A stretch of DNA of 64,000 nt from an uncultured Corynebacterium sp. (GTDB lineage: Bacteria; Actinomycetota; Actinomycetes; Mycobacteriales; Mycobacteriaceae): the NCBI GenBank assembly GCA_946223355.1, contig CAMIPB010000004.1:29182-93181 (forward strand), given 5' to 3'. The notes under the pieces were generated by a model. The model searched no databases. It worked only from the letters and a program-made list of their open reading frames with translations, and was not told the origin of the DNA. The position numbers were made by a program, and so were the translations under genes. This document shows positions 7,475-15,312 of this stretch, piece after piece. The stretch's first letter is position 1, and each line of letters starts with the position of its first letter.

Positions 7475-9202
7475 GTGGGTACTTACATTGAACTAGAGCA
7501 GCTGCCGGATTTAGTCTTGGCGGCACTTGAAGCAATCCGAGGTGGAGCAACGGCGGATTCGGTGGAATCCGAGGTGCTAGAGTTCAAATCGGACCCAGTT
7601 CACCGTGGCAGGAGCGGTAATCCGCGTGCTGAGATTCTGGAAAAGCTCATTAGCGAATCTGTCTGCTTGGCCAATGGAGAAGCGCGGGGAGGGTACATCC
7701 TCGTTGGCGTGGAAGATAAGACTCCGGGCATCGAGGCTTTTACCGGAACAGAATTGGACCCAGACGAGGTCACCCACAAGATCTTTGGCGGAACTAGGCC
7801 GCAGCTCCGCGTGGAGACGAGCGTAGTTGAGTTTTGTGGCGTACAGCTGCTGCTGATTCGAATTCCGGAAGCATTAACGCTTTATACCCGGACTAAAGGA
7901 GAGGCCTGGAAGCGGGTAGGGACGGGTTGCGAACCTATTAGCGAGGATGAACGTCGAGCGATCGTCGCGCAGCGGGCAAACCCGGATTTTTCTAACCGAA
8001 CTTCGGACAAGACTGCCGATGATGTCGCGCTTTTTGTGTTGGATGAGGCGCGCCGATTACTGCGTGAAAAACAAGAAAGGGCCGGGCTGGACCCAGCCGT
8101 GCCGGAGACTAAAACTGGACTATTACGCGAGCTGGGGCTGTGTGATCAGGCTGGGCGTCTCAATAATGCAGGACGGATCTTGTTGTTGCCTGCTGCGCCA
8201 GGGGATGTGACCATTCGGCATCTGGCACGGACGCTGCCTGGTGCGCAACCAAAAGTGCGTGAGTTCACCGGGCCGGTTCTCGCGGATTTGCCTGCGGTAC
8301 GCAGGCTCATTGCAGAAAATGCATCTTCAGAGATTGAGCGGGTGCAGTTTGATGATGGTCAGGAAGTGGCAATCCCACGCTTTCCTCTCAATGCAGTTGA
8401 TGAGGTGCTTACTAACGCTATTGTTCACCGTGACTGGCAAGTATCTCGACCAGTAGTGATCGATCAATCCCCAAAGGTGCTCAAGGTGTGGTCACCTGGA
8501 CCGCTGCCTATAGGGGTGAGTGCTGATAGATTGCTCAGTACTCAATCCGTGCCGCGAAACGGCCGTCTTATTTCCGCTATGCGCATGTTGGGCTTGGCTG
8601 AAGAATCTTCACGCGGTTTTGATCGCATGTGGATGTCCATGCTGTCTACCGGGCGCAGTGTTCCGGAGGTTGAAGCAACGGACACTTATGTGCAGATCAT
8701 TTTGGCGGCATCGCACCCCGATGTTGATTTCATTTCCGCACTTCATGAGTTAAAAGAGGAATTTAGCCAAGATGTCATAGGTAGTGTCAACGTACTGATT
8801 TTGTTGTGGCACTTGTGGCATTCTCCTTTGATAACAATGAAAAAGGCAATGGAGTCGACCCAGACTCCGCGCATTGAGGTTAAAGAGTTGATGGAAGCAC
8901 TGGTGGAATTGGATGTGCTTCAGCGGGTGCGGGACGCTGACGAATGGGTGCTCAGCGATACCTCCCGCAAGTTGATGGGGAAAACAGTAAGCGGCGACCT
9001 GGCGAGTGTGACGGTCGAAGAGTGGATCGAGGCCCGTCTGAAAGAAGGCGCGGCTTTATCCGCAGCGGAAATTGCAGAATCTTTGGGCGTGGAGCGAAAA
9101 GAGGTGACCGAATACCTGCGCCACCTGCGGAAGCTGGGGCGGGCAAAGATTGACCCGTCAGGACCACAGCGTGGTATCAATGCAAGGTGGATTCAGCCAT
9201 AG
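7475..9202 (+). CDS. AlbA_2 (Schlafen-type)/HATPase_c_4/winged-helix protein
   Basis: A 575-aa protein from GTG 7475, chosen because TATAAT ends 6 nt upstream. Residues about 20-165 are an AlbA_2 domain (VLEFKSD, GGYILVGVED, AWKRVGTG). Residues about 240-400 carry a HATPase_c_4 module with FPLNAVDEVLTNAIVHRDW. The C terminus holds one or two winged helices (AEIAESLGVERKEVTEYLRH). Such 'RecG-like ATP-binding' proteins are usually taken as regulators; related Schlafen-type domains occur in nucleases and defence proteins. The gene is bracketed by 115-bp direct repeats carrying phased motifs, suggesting autoregulation and mobility of the unit. Its actual target is unknown. Confidence 0.8.
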   Translation: MGTYIELEQLPDLVLAALEAIRGGATADSVESEVLEFKSDPVHRGRSGNPRAEILEKLISESVCLANGEARGGYILVGVEDKTPGIEAFTGTELDPDEVTHKIFGGTRPQLRVETSVVEFCGVQLLLIRIPEALTLYTRTKGEAWKRVGTGCEPISEDERRAIVAQRANPDFSNRTSDKTADDVALFVLDEARRLLREKQERAGLDPAVPETKTGLLRELGLCDQAGRLNNAGRILLLPAAPGDVTIRHLARTLPGAQPKVREFTGPVLADLPAVRRLIAENASSEIERVQFDDGQEVAIPRFPLNAVDEVLTNAIVHRDWQVSRPVVIDQSPKVLKVWSPGPLPIGVSADRLLSTQSVPRNGRLISAMRMLGLAEESSRGFDRMWMSMLSTGRSVPEVEATDTYVQIILAASHPDVDFISALHELKEEFSQDVIGSVNVLILLWHLWHSPLITMKKAMESTQTPRIEVKELMEALVELDVLQRVRDADEWVLSDTSRKLMGKTVSGDLASVTVEEWIEARLKEGAALSAAEIAESLGVERKEVTEYLRHLRKLGRAKIDPSGPQRGINARWIQP

Positions 9203-9246
9203 GCTTTGTGCTTGAACGCTAGGAAAGTACTAACTCAAACAATCTA

Positions 9247-9361
9247 AAACAACTGCAAACAACCGCTTTGAACTGCGGAAATAGCTCCATTTTGTGGTCG
9301 TATTAGAAGAAAGTTGTTTGTAGGTTGTTTGAGACAACTATTAAACAACTTCTTGGGAAAA
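9247..9361. repeat. 115-bp direct repeat, right copy
   Basis: The second copy of 7346-7460. It keeps four intact direct or inverted AAACAAC sites plus the 9343 site; the central palindrome has decayed to GTTGTTTGAGACAAC. It spans the true 3' end of the CPBP gene (9341) and a relic of the 3' end of the 6418 gene. No TATAAT follows this copy, so only the left copy has a promoter. Confidence 0.9.
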
Positions 9362-10303
9362 CGTCTCCCGGCTAGTGGATTTGGGTTTGAGCGTTGTGCA
9401 CAAGATGACGGCGACGATGGTAAGAGCGACTGAGCCGAGGATTCCGATGGGTACGGAGATTAGGTTGTTGTTTTTGCTGAGCAGAACAACAAACATGCCG
9501 GCGGCGCCGTTGAATGCGCCGTGAAGCATTGCTGCGGAAAGAACAGTGTTGGTGCGCTCCCGGATCCAAGACAGAATGAAGCCCAACGGGAGCGTGATCA
9601 GCACAAACATGAAGATACCGGGCAGCCAGTTGTTCGCGTAGTTGTGGCCAAGTGCAATAAGCGGAGCATGCCAGAAACCCCACAACACACCAATGAGCAC
9701 GTTGGCTTTGACGAAGCCGAGAGGACGCAGCAGCTCAAAAAGCACGCCGCGCCAGCCATACTCCTCACCATAAGAGAACAACGCGTTGATGGTCAGGCCC
9801 GCGATAAGGGCTTGGATGAATGAGGTGAGGACAAATACCGCGGCAGGCATGTCCGGAATTCCAGGGGCAAGTTCAGATAACTTCGCGGTTGCTTGCAGCT
9901 CACCCGCGCCGGGAACCGCACCGCCTACGGCCGCAACGACGAGGTAGCTAGCCAAAATAGCGGCCAGTAGCAGTGGTAGCCATAAAGCGATGGACTTGAT
10001 AGTGCTACCGACGTCTGTGCGAAAGCGTTTTGTGGAACGGGAAATCAGATATCCGTTTTTGCGGCGGGCCTCAACAATGAAGGCTGCAGCCATAGGCGTG
10101 AACATAGTCAGCATGGCACCTAGGCCGAGGCCGAGTTGTTTCGCGGCGTCGGGAAGCACGAAAGCAATGACGGCTGCGATGATGGCAGCGCCAGCAAGTG
10201 CGATGGCGTAGAAAAGACCAACGCTGCGCCAGTCCACTGAGTTATCGATCATGTTGACATTGGTGCTGGAGCTGGTGCTGTTTGAGTCGGTTGCGGTGGT
10301 CAC
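9341..10303 (-). CDS. CPBP-family intramembrane metalloprotease
   Basis: A 320-aa polytopic membrane protein with GTG start at 10303, immediately after the stop of the Nudix-LOG gene. The CPBP motif EEYGWRGVLFELL is followed by WGFWHAPLIALGH and the third motif LHGAFN. Family members are membrane-embedded glutamate/histidine proteases; the substrate here is unknown. Its last seven codons lie in the right 115-bp repeat, and a relic of them with only a synonymous change near the end exists in the left repeat. It is distinct in sequence from the CPBP gene at 4142. Confidence 0.82.
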   Translation of the reverse strand: MTTATDSNSTSSSTNVNMIDNSVDWRSVGLFYAIALAGAAIIAAVIAFVLPDAAKQLGLGLGAMLTMFTPMAAAFIVEARRKNGYLISRSTKRFRTDVGSTIKSIALWLPLLLAAILASYLVVAAVGGAVPGAGELQATAKLSELAPGIPDMPAAVFVLTSFIQALIAGLTINALFSYGEEYGWRGVLFELLRPLGFVKANVLIGVLWGFWHAPLIALGHNYANNWLPGIFMFVLITLPLGFILSWIRERTNTVLSAAMLHGAFNGAAGMFVVLLSKNNNLISVPIGILGSVALTIVAVILCTTLKPKSTSRETFSQEVV

Positions 10304-11293
10304 TTACTTCTTCCATTTCGGGGTTGGCGGGGTCCACGCCTTGAGCGTGTTGGCGAGTTCGTCTGCTGAGTCGACGACGATGAGGTGCTCCCGATCAGTG
10401 GCGCGGATAAAACCCTGCTCAACCATGTGGTCGATCATGGCCACCATGGGCTGCCAAAACTCGGTGCCACACAGTGCAACGGGCTTGGAATGAAGCCCAA
10501 GCTGAAGGGAAGTCCACTCCTCAAACCACTCATCAAGGGTGCCGGTACCACCAGGAAGGGCCACGAAGGCGTCGCCAAGCTCGCTCATGCGACGCTTGCG
10601 CTCCGACATGGTGGATACCACCTCTAGGTCATGCAGACCCGCGTGCGCAATTTCATCGGAGACCAGGTGTTCAGGGATGACACCGATAACCTTGCCGCCT
10701 GATTCAATGCACGCATCCGCGACGGCACCCATGAGGCCGGCCTTGCCACCGCCGTAGACAAGAGTATGACCCGCCCGTGCGATGCCGTGGCCGAGTTCTT
10801 GCGCGAGACGCAGATTGTCCGGATTGGTACCAATCGCAGCGCCGGTAAAAACCGTGATTGAAGAAATTTGAGAAGAAGGAGAGTCAGCCGCAGATTCCTG
10901 GACTTCAAGCGCAGGGAACACGTTCTGTTTGAGCATCGGTGCTAGATCATCGGTGAGCTCGCGCGGATCACGCCAAGAAAGTTCTGCGATTTCAGCCGCC
11001 GCCTGGGGACTGATCCGCTTATCGGTGCTGTAGACCGTGCTGATCAGTTGGTGATCAGGCTCGTTAGCGGCAGGAGCGGTGAATTCACCTAACAGCGTGA
11101 GATCTTCATCGTGGAGTTCAACGCCGATTTCCTCCCGTACCTCGCGAATGGCGGTATGCAGTGCGTCTTCGCCTTCCTCAGGTTTGCCGCCAGGAAGCAT
11201 GAACTTAGACGTGTTTTGCTTACGAACGGTAAGAACCCGGCCAACTTCATCACGGAAAACAACTGCGGATACGTGTATGACAGGCTGGTTCAT
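10304..11293 (-). CDS. Nudix hydrolase fused to LOG-family phosphoribohydrolase
   Basis: About 329 aa from ATG 11293, which has AAGGAG upstream; a longer frame to 11344 lacks this support. Residues 1-130 are a Nudix domain with the box GGKPEEGEDALHTAIREVRE followed by EIGVEL. Residues 145-329 are a LOG/TIGR00730 domain with the signature GGGKAGLMGAVADAC and PGGTGTLDEWFEEW. LOG enzymes hydrolyse nucleoside 5'-monophosphates of cytokinin type to base and ribose 5-phosphate; Nudix enzymes cleave nucleoside diphosphate derivatives. The two activities are normally on separate proteins, so the fusion suggests consecutive steps in clearing modified nucleotides. The next gene abuts its stop. Confidence 0.85.
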   Translation of the reverse strand: MNQPVIHVSAVVFRDEVGRVLTVRKQNTSKFMLPGGKPEEGEDALHTAIREVREEIGVELHDEDLTLLGEFTAPAANEPDHQLISTVYSTDKRISPQAAAEIAELSWRDPRELTDDLAPMLKQNVFPALEVQESAADSPSSQISSITVFTGAAIGTNPDNLRLAQELGHGIARAGHTLVYGGGKAGLMGAVADACIESGGKVIGVIPEHLVSDEIAHAGLHDLEVVSTMSERKRRMSELGDAFVALPGGTGTLDEWFEEWTSLQLGLHSKPVALCGTEFWQPMVAMIDHMVEQGFIRATDREHLIVVDSADELANTLKAWTPPTPKWKK

Positions 11294-11354
11294 GGTTTGG
11301 TGATGCTCCTTGGCGTTGATAGGTAAATGCTGGCGTGACAACACCCATCAAGCA

Positions 11355-11360
11355 TAGTGT
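11355..11360 (+). promoter_or_regulatory. Probable -10 box, leaderless CHY gene
   Basis: TAGTGT ends 6 nt before the ATG at 11367, so the transcript should start at or within a base of the codon. Confidence 0.5.
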
Positions 11361-11366
11361 TAAACC

Positions 11367-11669
11367 ATGATCCACGGAATCAACGTTGATAAGCAAGGCA
11401 GATGCGCCCACTACTATTCAGCGCGTGACGTAGTGGGTAATAAATGCGTTCACTGCGATGACTTCTGGGCGTGTTATAAATGCCACAACGCGATGCGGGA
11501 CCACGAGTTTGGGCAGATGGCTGTGGACGCACCTGAGTCAGTAATATGCGGCGCGTGCGGGCATCTCATGGGATATGACACCTACGGCACGGCCGCGGTT
11601 TGCCCTGGGTGTGGGCACGATTTTAACCCTGGGTGCGCGGCCCACGCGGGTATCTACTTTGAGCGGTGA
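11367..11669 (+). CDS. CHY zinc-finger protein
   Basis: A 100-aa protein rich in Cys and His: RCAHYYSARDVVGNKCVHC, WACYKCHNAMRDHEF, CGACGH and CPGCGHDFNPGCAAH. This is the CHY zinc-finger pattern and should bind two or three zinc ions. In bacteria it is a small stand-alone protein of unknown role. It is divergent from the Nudix-LOG gene and probably translated from a leaderless mRNA. Confidence 0.85.
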   Translation: MIHGINVDKQGRCAHYYSARDVVGNKCVHCDDFWACYKCHNAMRDHEFGQMAVDAPESVICGACGHLMGYDTYGTAAVCPGCGHDFNPGCAAHAGIYFER

Positions 11670-11723
11670 GATTGTGGTCTGTTGCTCGGTGAACGCGGGC
11701 CGCGGAGAAAAAGCTACAAAGCT

Positions 11724-12296
11724 TTAGCGGGAAGAACCGTTAGCAACAGCATCCTGCGCCATTTTGGCAGCGTCAGGAAGGCGAACGACAGCAACGTCAG
11801 CAACTGGAACGTCGAAGGTTGGCATGCCAGGGCCTACGAAGAACTTGTAAACAGGAACGTTGCGCTTGGTGGTCTTCTTGGAAGGAAGCTTCTTGGACGG
11901 ATCCTTAGGAGCGAACTCCTGCGGGGACTTCACGTCAGGGGTGCGGGAAGGAGCTTTAGGCGCTGGCTTTGGAGCAGGCTTGGAGCCGGTGGTGCCGCGC
12001 AGGCCACAACGGTTAGCAGCTTCTTCGACGCGGGAGATAGCAGCGCGGATTTCACCACCGCGTGGATGGACCGTGGCAGCAGCAAGTGCTTGGCGCTTTT
12101 TGGACTGGAAATCAGACTCGGAGGTCCAGTACTTAGACGCTTGTTCACAAGAAATCTGACCAGAAGGCATCTTTGCCAGGTAATCATCAACTATGTCAGC
12201 AGAAGCAGCAGGGGTGAATGCAGAAGCAACGAGAGCGGTGGCGCCAGCAACGATGGAAGTCTTAACGGTCTTGGAAGTCATAGTCATGCGCACCAT
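11724..12296 (-). CDS. Secreted hypothetical protein
   Basis: A 190-aa protein with a signal peptide (TSKTVKTSIVAGATALVASA, then FTPAASA before the likely cleavage near residue 34). The mature part has two Cys, a run of Pro/Lys (KPAPKPAPKAPSRTPDVKSP) and a basic segment, features of a wall- or membrane-associated extracytoplasmic protein. The start could be the first Met or a Met 4 or 6 codons later. I recognise no domain. Confidence 0.6.
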   Translation of the reverse strand: MVRMTMTSKTVKTSIVAGATALVASAFTPAASADIVDDYLAKMPSGQISCEQASKYWTSESDFQSKKRQALAAATVHPRGGEIRAAISRVEEAANRCGLRGTTGSKPAPKPAPKAPSRTPDVKSPQEFAPKDPSKKLPSKKTTKRNVPVYKFFVGPGMPTFDVPVADVAVVRLPDAAKMAQDAVANGSSR

Positions 12297-12341
12297 CTTG
12301 GCACGAAAGCGATGAATAGGAAAGGGTAATACAGCAAACTG

Positions 12342-13679
12342 TTATGTTAGCGCCACTTTGCAGAAGCGTTCTGTCAACCGAGCATAAGCGCGAACGGTGA
12401 GTTCCAAATCCTCTAAATAGAGGTGCTCATCGTGACTATGCAATTGAGCATTGGCGCTGGCTAGTGTGCGTTGTTGTGCGTGCATGGCAAAGCCGTAGCC
12501 CAAACCGCCAAGGCGGCGCGCAAACCGTAAGTCCGAACCACCGGTGGCACAGATGGGAACCACCGCAGCTTCTGGGAAAAACTCGTTCGTGGTCTTAGTA
12601 ATTGCGTCCCACAGGGGAGTATCGGTGGGTGAGAGCGTGGCGGGTTCGGTGATGAGGTGCTCGATGGTCACCTCGTTTGCAAGATCCCCGAGGGCATCGG
12701 TGAGCAGGGCATCGATATCCTCATCGGTTTGGCCGGGCAACGGACGGATGTCCATCTCCAGCCATGCATGCGAAGGTAAAACATTGATAGCATCCCCGGC
12801 GCGCAGCACGGTTTGCGAGATGGTGGTGTGGGAAAAGGCGTGGGCAAAGGCCGCAAGGTCGCCGAAGTTCTTATAGTCTTCTGCGGTGCCGTGGCCATCT
12901 AATAGGGTGCGTTCGGTGTCTGGGTCGAAACGAAAGGCTTGCACGAACTTCGTCCACGTGTCATCACTGGCGGTGGGTGGTTCGATGGCGGCGATGCGAC
13001 GTGCCACTTCAGCTATTTTGACCACGGCGAAATCCTTGCCAAAAGGGGTGGAGCCGTGACCGGCATCGCCGTGGACGTGAAGTCGACGTTGGCCCGCGCC
13101 CTTTTCGCCGACATTGAATGCGATGGCGTCGGAGCCGTCGGTGACGGGCAAGTGTGCGCCGCCGGTTTCGGATAGGCAGTTCCTCCAAGAAAACGCATCG
13201 GGACGGTTTTCCGCGATCCATTTCGCCCCCAGGCCGCCGCGGGCTTCTTCGTCCGCAAGGGCAACAAAGGTGACGGTGCCGCGTGCACCACCGGCGCGTG
13301 CCACTGCGCGGGTGATGGCTGCTTGGGTGGCGGTGATAAACAGCATGTCTACTGCGCCGCGACCGTATAGTTTGCCGTCTATGATGTCCGCGGCAAAAGG
13401 ATCGACGCTCCACTTAGGGAGGTCTACGGGCACGATGTCGATGTGGCCTAAAAAGGTAAGTGGCTCAGCGGTGGTGTCTGTGCCGGGGACAGTGAACGCG
13501 ACGGAGACGCGGCCGGGATGAGGCTCAAAGCGCTCTACGTGCACGTTCGTGCCTGCGAAGAACTCTTCTAAGGTGGCGGCATTGCGGTGCTCCTGACCGG
13601 AATCGGCGGTTAAGTCATTGACGCAAGCATTGCGGATGAGTTGCTGAAGTAGGGCCAGGGTGTCGTCGTAAAGCGTCAT
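12342..13679 (-). CDS. M20-family metallopeptidase
   Basis: A 445-aa cytoplasmic enzyme of the M20 dipeptidase/acylase group. Metal ligands are seen in LTFLGHIDIVP (His, Asp), DMLFITATQAAI, ADEEARGG (Glu-Glu) and MHAQQRTLASANAQ near the end; a dimerisation domain lies about 190-310. It would hydrolyse dipeptides or N-acyl amino acids with two zinc ions. The protein is full length. A TACGCT box 7 nt before the ATG hints at leaderless expression. It is separated by 5 bp from the stop of the upstream glycosylase gene on the same strand. Confidence 0.85.
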   Translation of the reverse strand: MTLYDDTLALLQQLIRNACVNDLTADSGQEHRNAATLEEFFAGTNVHVERFEPHPGRVSVAFTVPGTDTTAEPLTFLGHIDIVPVDLPKWSVDPFAADIIDGKLYGRGAVDMLFITATQAAITRAVARAGGARGTVTFVALADEEARGGLGAKWIAENRPDAFSWRNCLSETGGAHLPVTDGSDAIAFNVGEKGAGQRRLHVHGDAGHGSTPFGKDFAVVKIAEVARRIAAIEPPTASDDTWTKFVQAFRFDPDTERTLLDGHGTAEDYKNFGDLAAFAHAFSHTTISQTVLRAGDAINVLPSHAWLEMDIRPLPGQTDEDIDALLTDALGDLANEVTIEHLITEPATLSPTDTPLWDAITKTTNEFFPEAAVVPICATGGSDLRFARRLGGLGYGFAMHAQQRTLASANAQLHSHDEHLYLEDLELTVRAYARLTERFCKVALT

Positions 13680-13684
13680 GTTCC

Positions 13685-14251
13685 TTAGCGTACGGGTTTG
13701 CGCCGTGGTGAAGTAACAGTTTTATTCTCCGGGATCCAAAACCGCAGCGGTGCTGCCGCGTTTTTAGTGATGCCGATGCGTGGACCGACGGCGATTTCCG
13801 GTACGGATGTCCGTTGTGCGAGGTGCAGCTCCGGGCTGCCCACTGCTACGCCGTTGTGCTCAACATCCAATCCGAGTGCTTTGCCCAGGTTGCCGGGACC
13901 TGAGGCTAGCTTGTGAAAGGCGACGTCACCACGGCGCTCACGCGCTTGAGTTTCGCCGCTTGTTACCTCGCCTGCGCGTAGCAAACAACCCTGACCAATT
14001 CCTTCCGGTGCGCACACGAGATTGCCCGCGCGGTGAATGCCATACGAGATATAGACGTACAAGTGGCCTGGCGGACCAAACATCGTAGCGTTGCGCGGGG
14101 TTTTGCCGCGATATGTGTGTGCAGCTGCGTCTTCCGCGCCGAGGTATGCCTCAACCTCTGTGAGCATGACGCTCACCCCACCGAAGGTGAGCACGCAGCC
14201 CAACAATTGCGGTGCGACTACGTCGGCTGTGGCGGAGAAATCAATAGTCAT
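13685..14251 (-). CDS. DNA-3-methyladenine glycosylase (AAG/MPG family)
   Basis: A 188-aa base-excision repair enzyme from ATG 14251; a longer open frame to 14542 overlaps the S41 peptidase gene and its extra N terminus has no family resemblance. The AAG fold is shown by LLGCVLTFGGVSVMLTEVEA (active-site Glu in TEVEAYLG), DAAAHTYRGKTPRNATMF and GHLYVYISYGIHRAGNLVC. It removes alkylated purines from DNA. Other alkylation-repair genes (AlkB, ATL) occur 28-32 kb away. Confidence 0.9.
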   Translation of the reverse strand: MTIDFSATADVVAPQLLGCVLTFGGVSVMLTEVEAYLGAEDAAAHTYRGKTPRNATMFGPPGHLYVYISYGIHRAGNLVCAPEGIGQGCLLRAGEVTSGETQARERRGDVAFHKLASGPGNLGKALGLDVEHNGVAVGSPELHLAQRTSVPEIAVGPRIGITKNAAAPLRFWIPENKTVTSPRRKPVR

Positions 14252-14267
14252 CTGTGCGCAAGTGTAG

Positions 14268-15311
14268 CTAATTGCAACCCCGCTTTGAGAGCCATGCCGC
14301 GGCGGCTTTCTCAGCCTTGTCCGCTGGGAGGACTTCATCTGGTTGGATAGGATCCTCGGCGAAGACTTCACCGGTGCGAGCCTTGTCCTTGGCCATTGTG
14401 AGCATGAGCGCGGAGCCATCTGGATAATCAATGACCATGTTCGCCGAAGCATACCCTGCGGTGGGCTGGCCAAAGCTGCGAGAATTATCCAGACCACGGA
14501 AGGCGAGCATGGTGGCCTCGCCGGAAGATGCCGTCTGCTCATCTACTAACACCGCGGTGGGGATGTTCACCTTGCCACCGAATGAAGTGACCGGGTTGCC
14601 GCCGCCGCGTACTGCATTGCCCTCCACGTACACAGGGGTGGTGGAGAAATTGCTCACGAACTCGAGCACGGGCCCGTCAGGAAGCAGAGGGGACAGGCCC
14701 GCCACCATGGGGCCCATGTCTCCGCCACCGTTACCGCGCAAGTCGACGATTGCACCGCATGCGCCAGCTTTGACTGCGCGGTCCAGGCCACCAGCGATGG
14801 CGTCGGCGTAGGCTTGCCCGTTGTCGTGTCGGCTAATTTCCGGCACGGTAGCAAAAGCGATGTTTCCGCGCTTATCGACGCCCGGTTGGCGCGGGGCATC
14901 CTGTTCGACACTGGGGGCCTTGGCTTCCTCGCTGGGAAGGAGCAGCTTGGAGTGTTTGCCACCGGCGGCACGTGCGACGTCGGCAAGCACAGGGTAGAGC
15001 TCTTCAGTGGTCTGAGCCTGAGCAATGGCATCTTTGGCCCGGGCCTTGGCCTCGGCGAACTCGGGGGAATCAGAATAGATGCCCATCTTTTCGGAGAAAG
15101 AGACCACCGCATTGCCATAGCGCTGCGGGGACTTGTTGCCCATGAACACTGGCTTGCCGGCCACAAGTGGTCCCCACGTCGGGCCGAGGAAATATACCGT
15201 GGCGGTCAGCGCCAGGATGATGACGAGAACAGCCGTGCCGCAGCCGATGCCGAACTTTTTGCCGAGGCTACTTTTGGGTTTTGTGTTGCGCGCTGATGTC
15301 GGTGAGTTCAT
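14268..15311 (-). CDS. S41-family (tail-specific) serine peptidase
   Basis: A 347-aa protein with one N-terminal membrane helix (about 24-45: GCGTAVLVIILALTATVYFL). The S41 catalytic core contains ACGAIVDLRGNGGGDMGPM and AVLVDEQTASSGEATMLAF with the nucleophile Ser in TASSGEA, then FGQPTAGYASANMV. It has no PDZ domain, so it is a short member anchored outside the membrane. It lies 1 bp after an FtsX-type permease gene, implying co-expression with that ABC transporter and perhaps processing of its substrate. Confidence 0.85.
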   Translation of the reverse strand: MNSPTSARNTKPKSSLGKKFGIGCGTAVLVIILALTATVYFLGPTWGPLVAGKPVFMGNKSPQRYGNAVVSFSEKMGIYSDSPEFAEAKARAKDAIAQAQTTEELYPVLADVARAAGGKHSKLLLPSEEAKAPSVEQDAPRQPGVDKRGNIAFATVPEISRHDNGQAYADAIAGGLDRAVKAGACGAIVDLRGNGGGDMGPMVAGLSPLLPDGPVLEFVSNFSTTPVYVEGNAVRGGGNPVTSFGGKVNIPTAVLVDEQTASSGEATMLAFRGLDNSRSFGQPTAGYASANMVIDYPDGSALMLTMAKDKARTGEVFAEDPIQPDEVLPADKAEKAAAAWLSKRGCN

Positions 15312-15312
15312 G

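Noticed and set aside
7346..9361. Insertion-sequence or prophage origin of the repeat-framed gene
   Set aside because: No transposase, integrase or short terminal inverted repeats are present, and the repeats are too long for a target duplication.
13685..14542. 285-aa form of the glycosylase
   Set aside because: The extra 97 N-terminal residues overlap the S41 gene and do not match the family; ATG 14251 gives the normal length.
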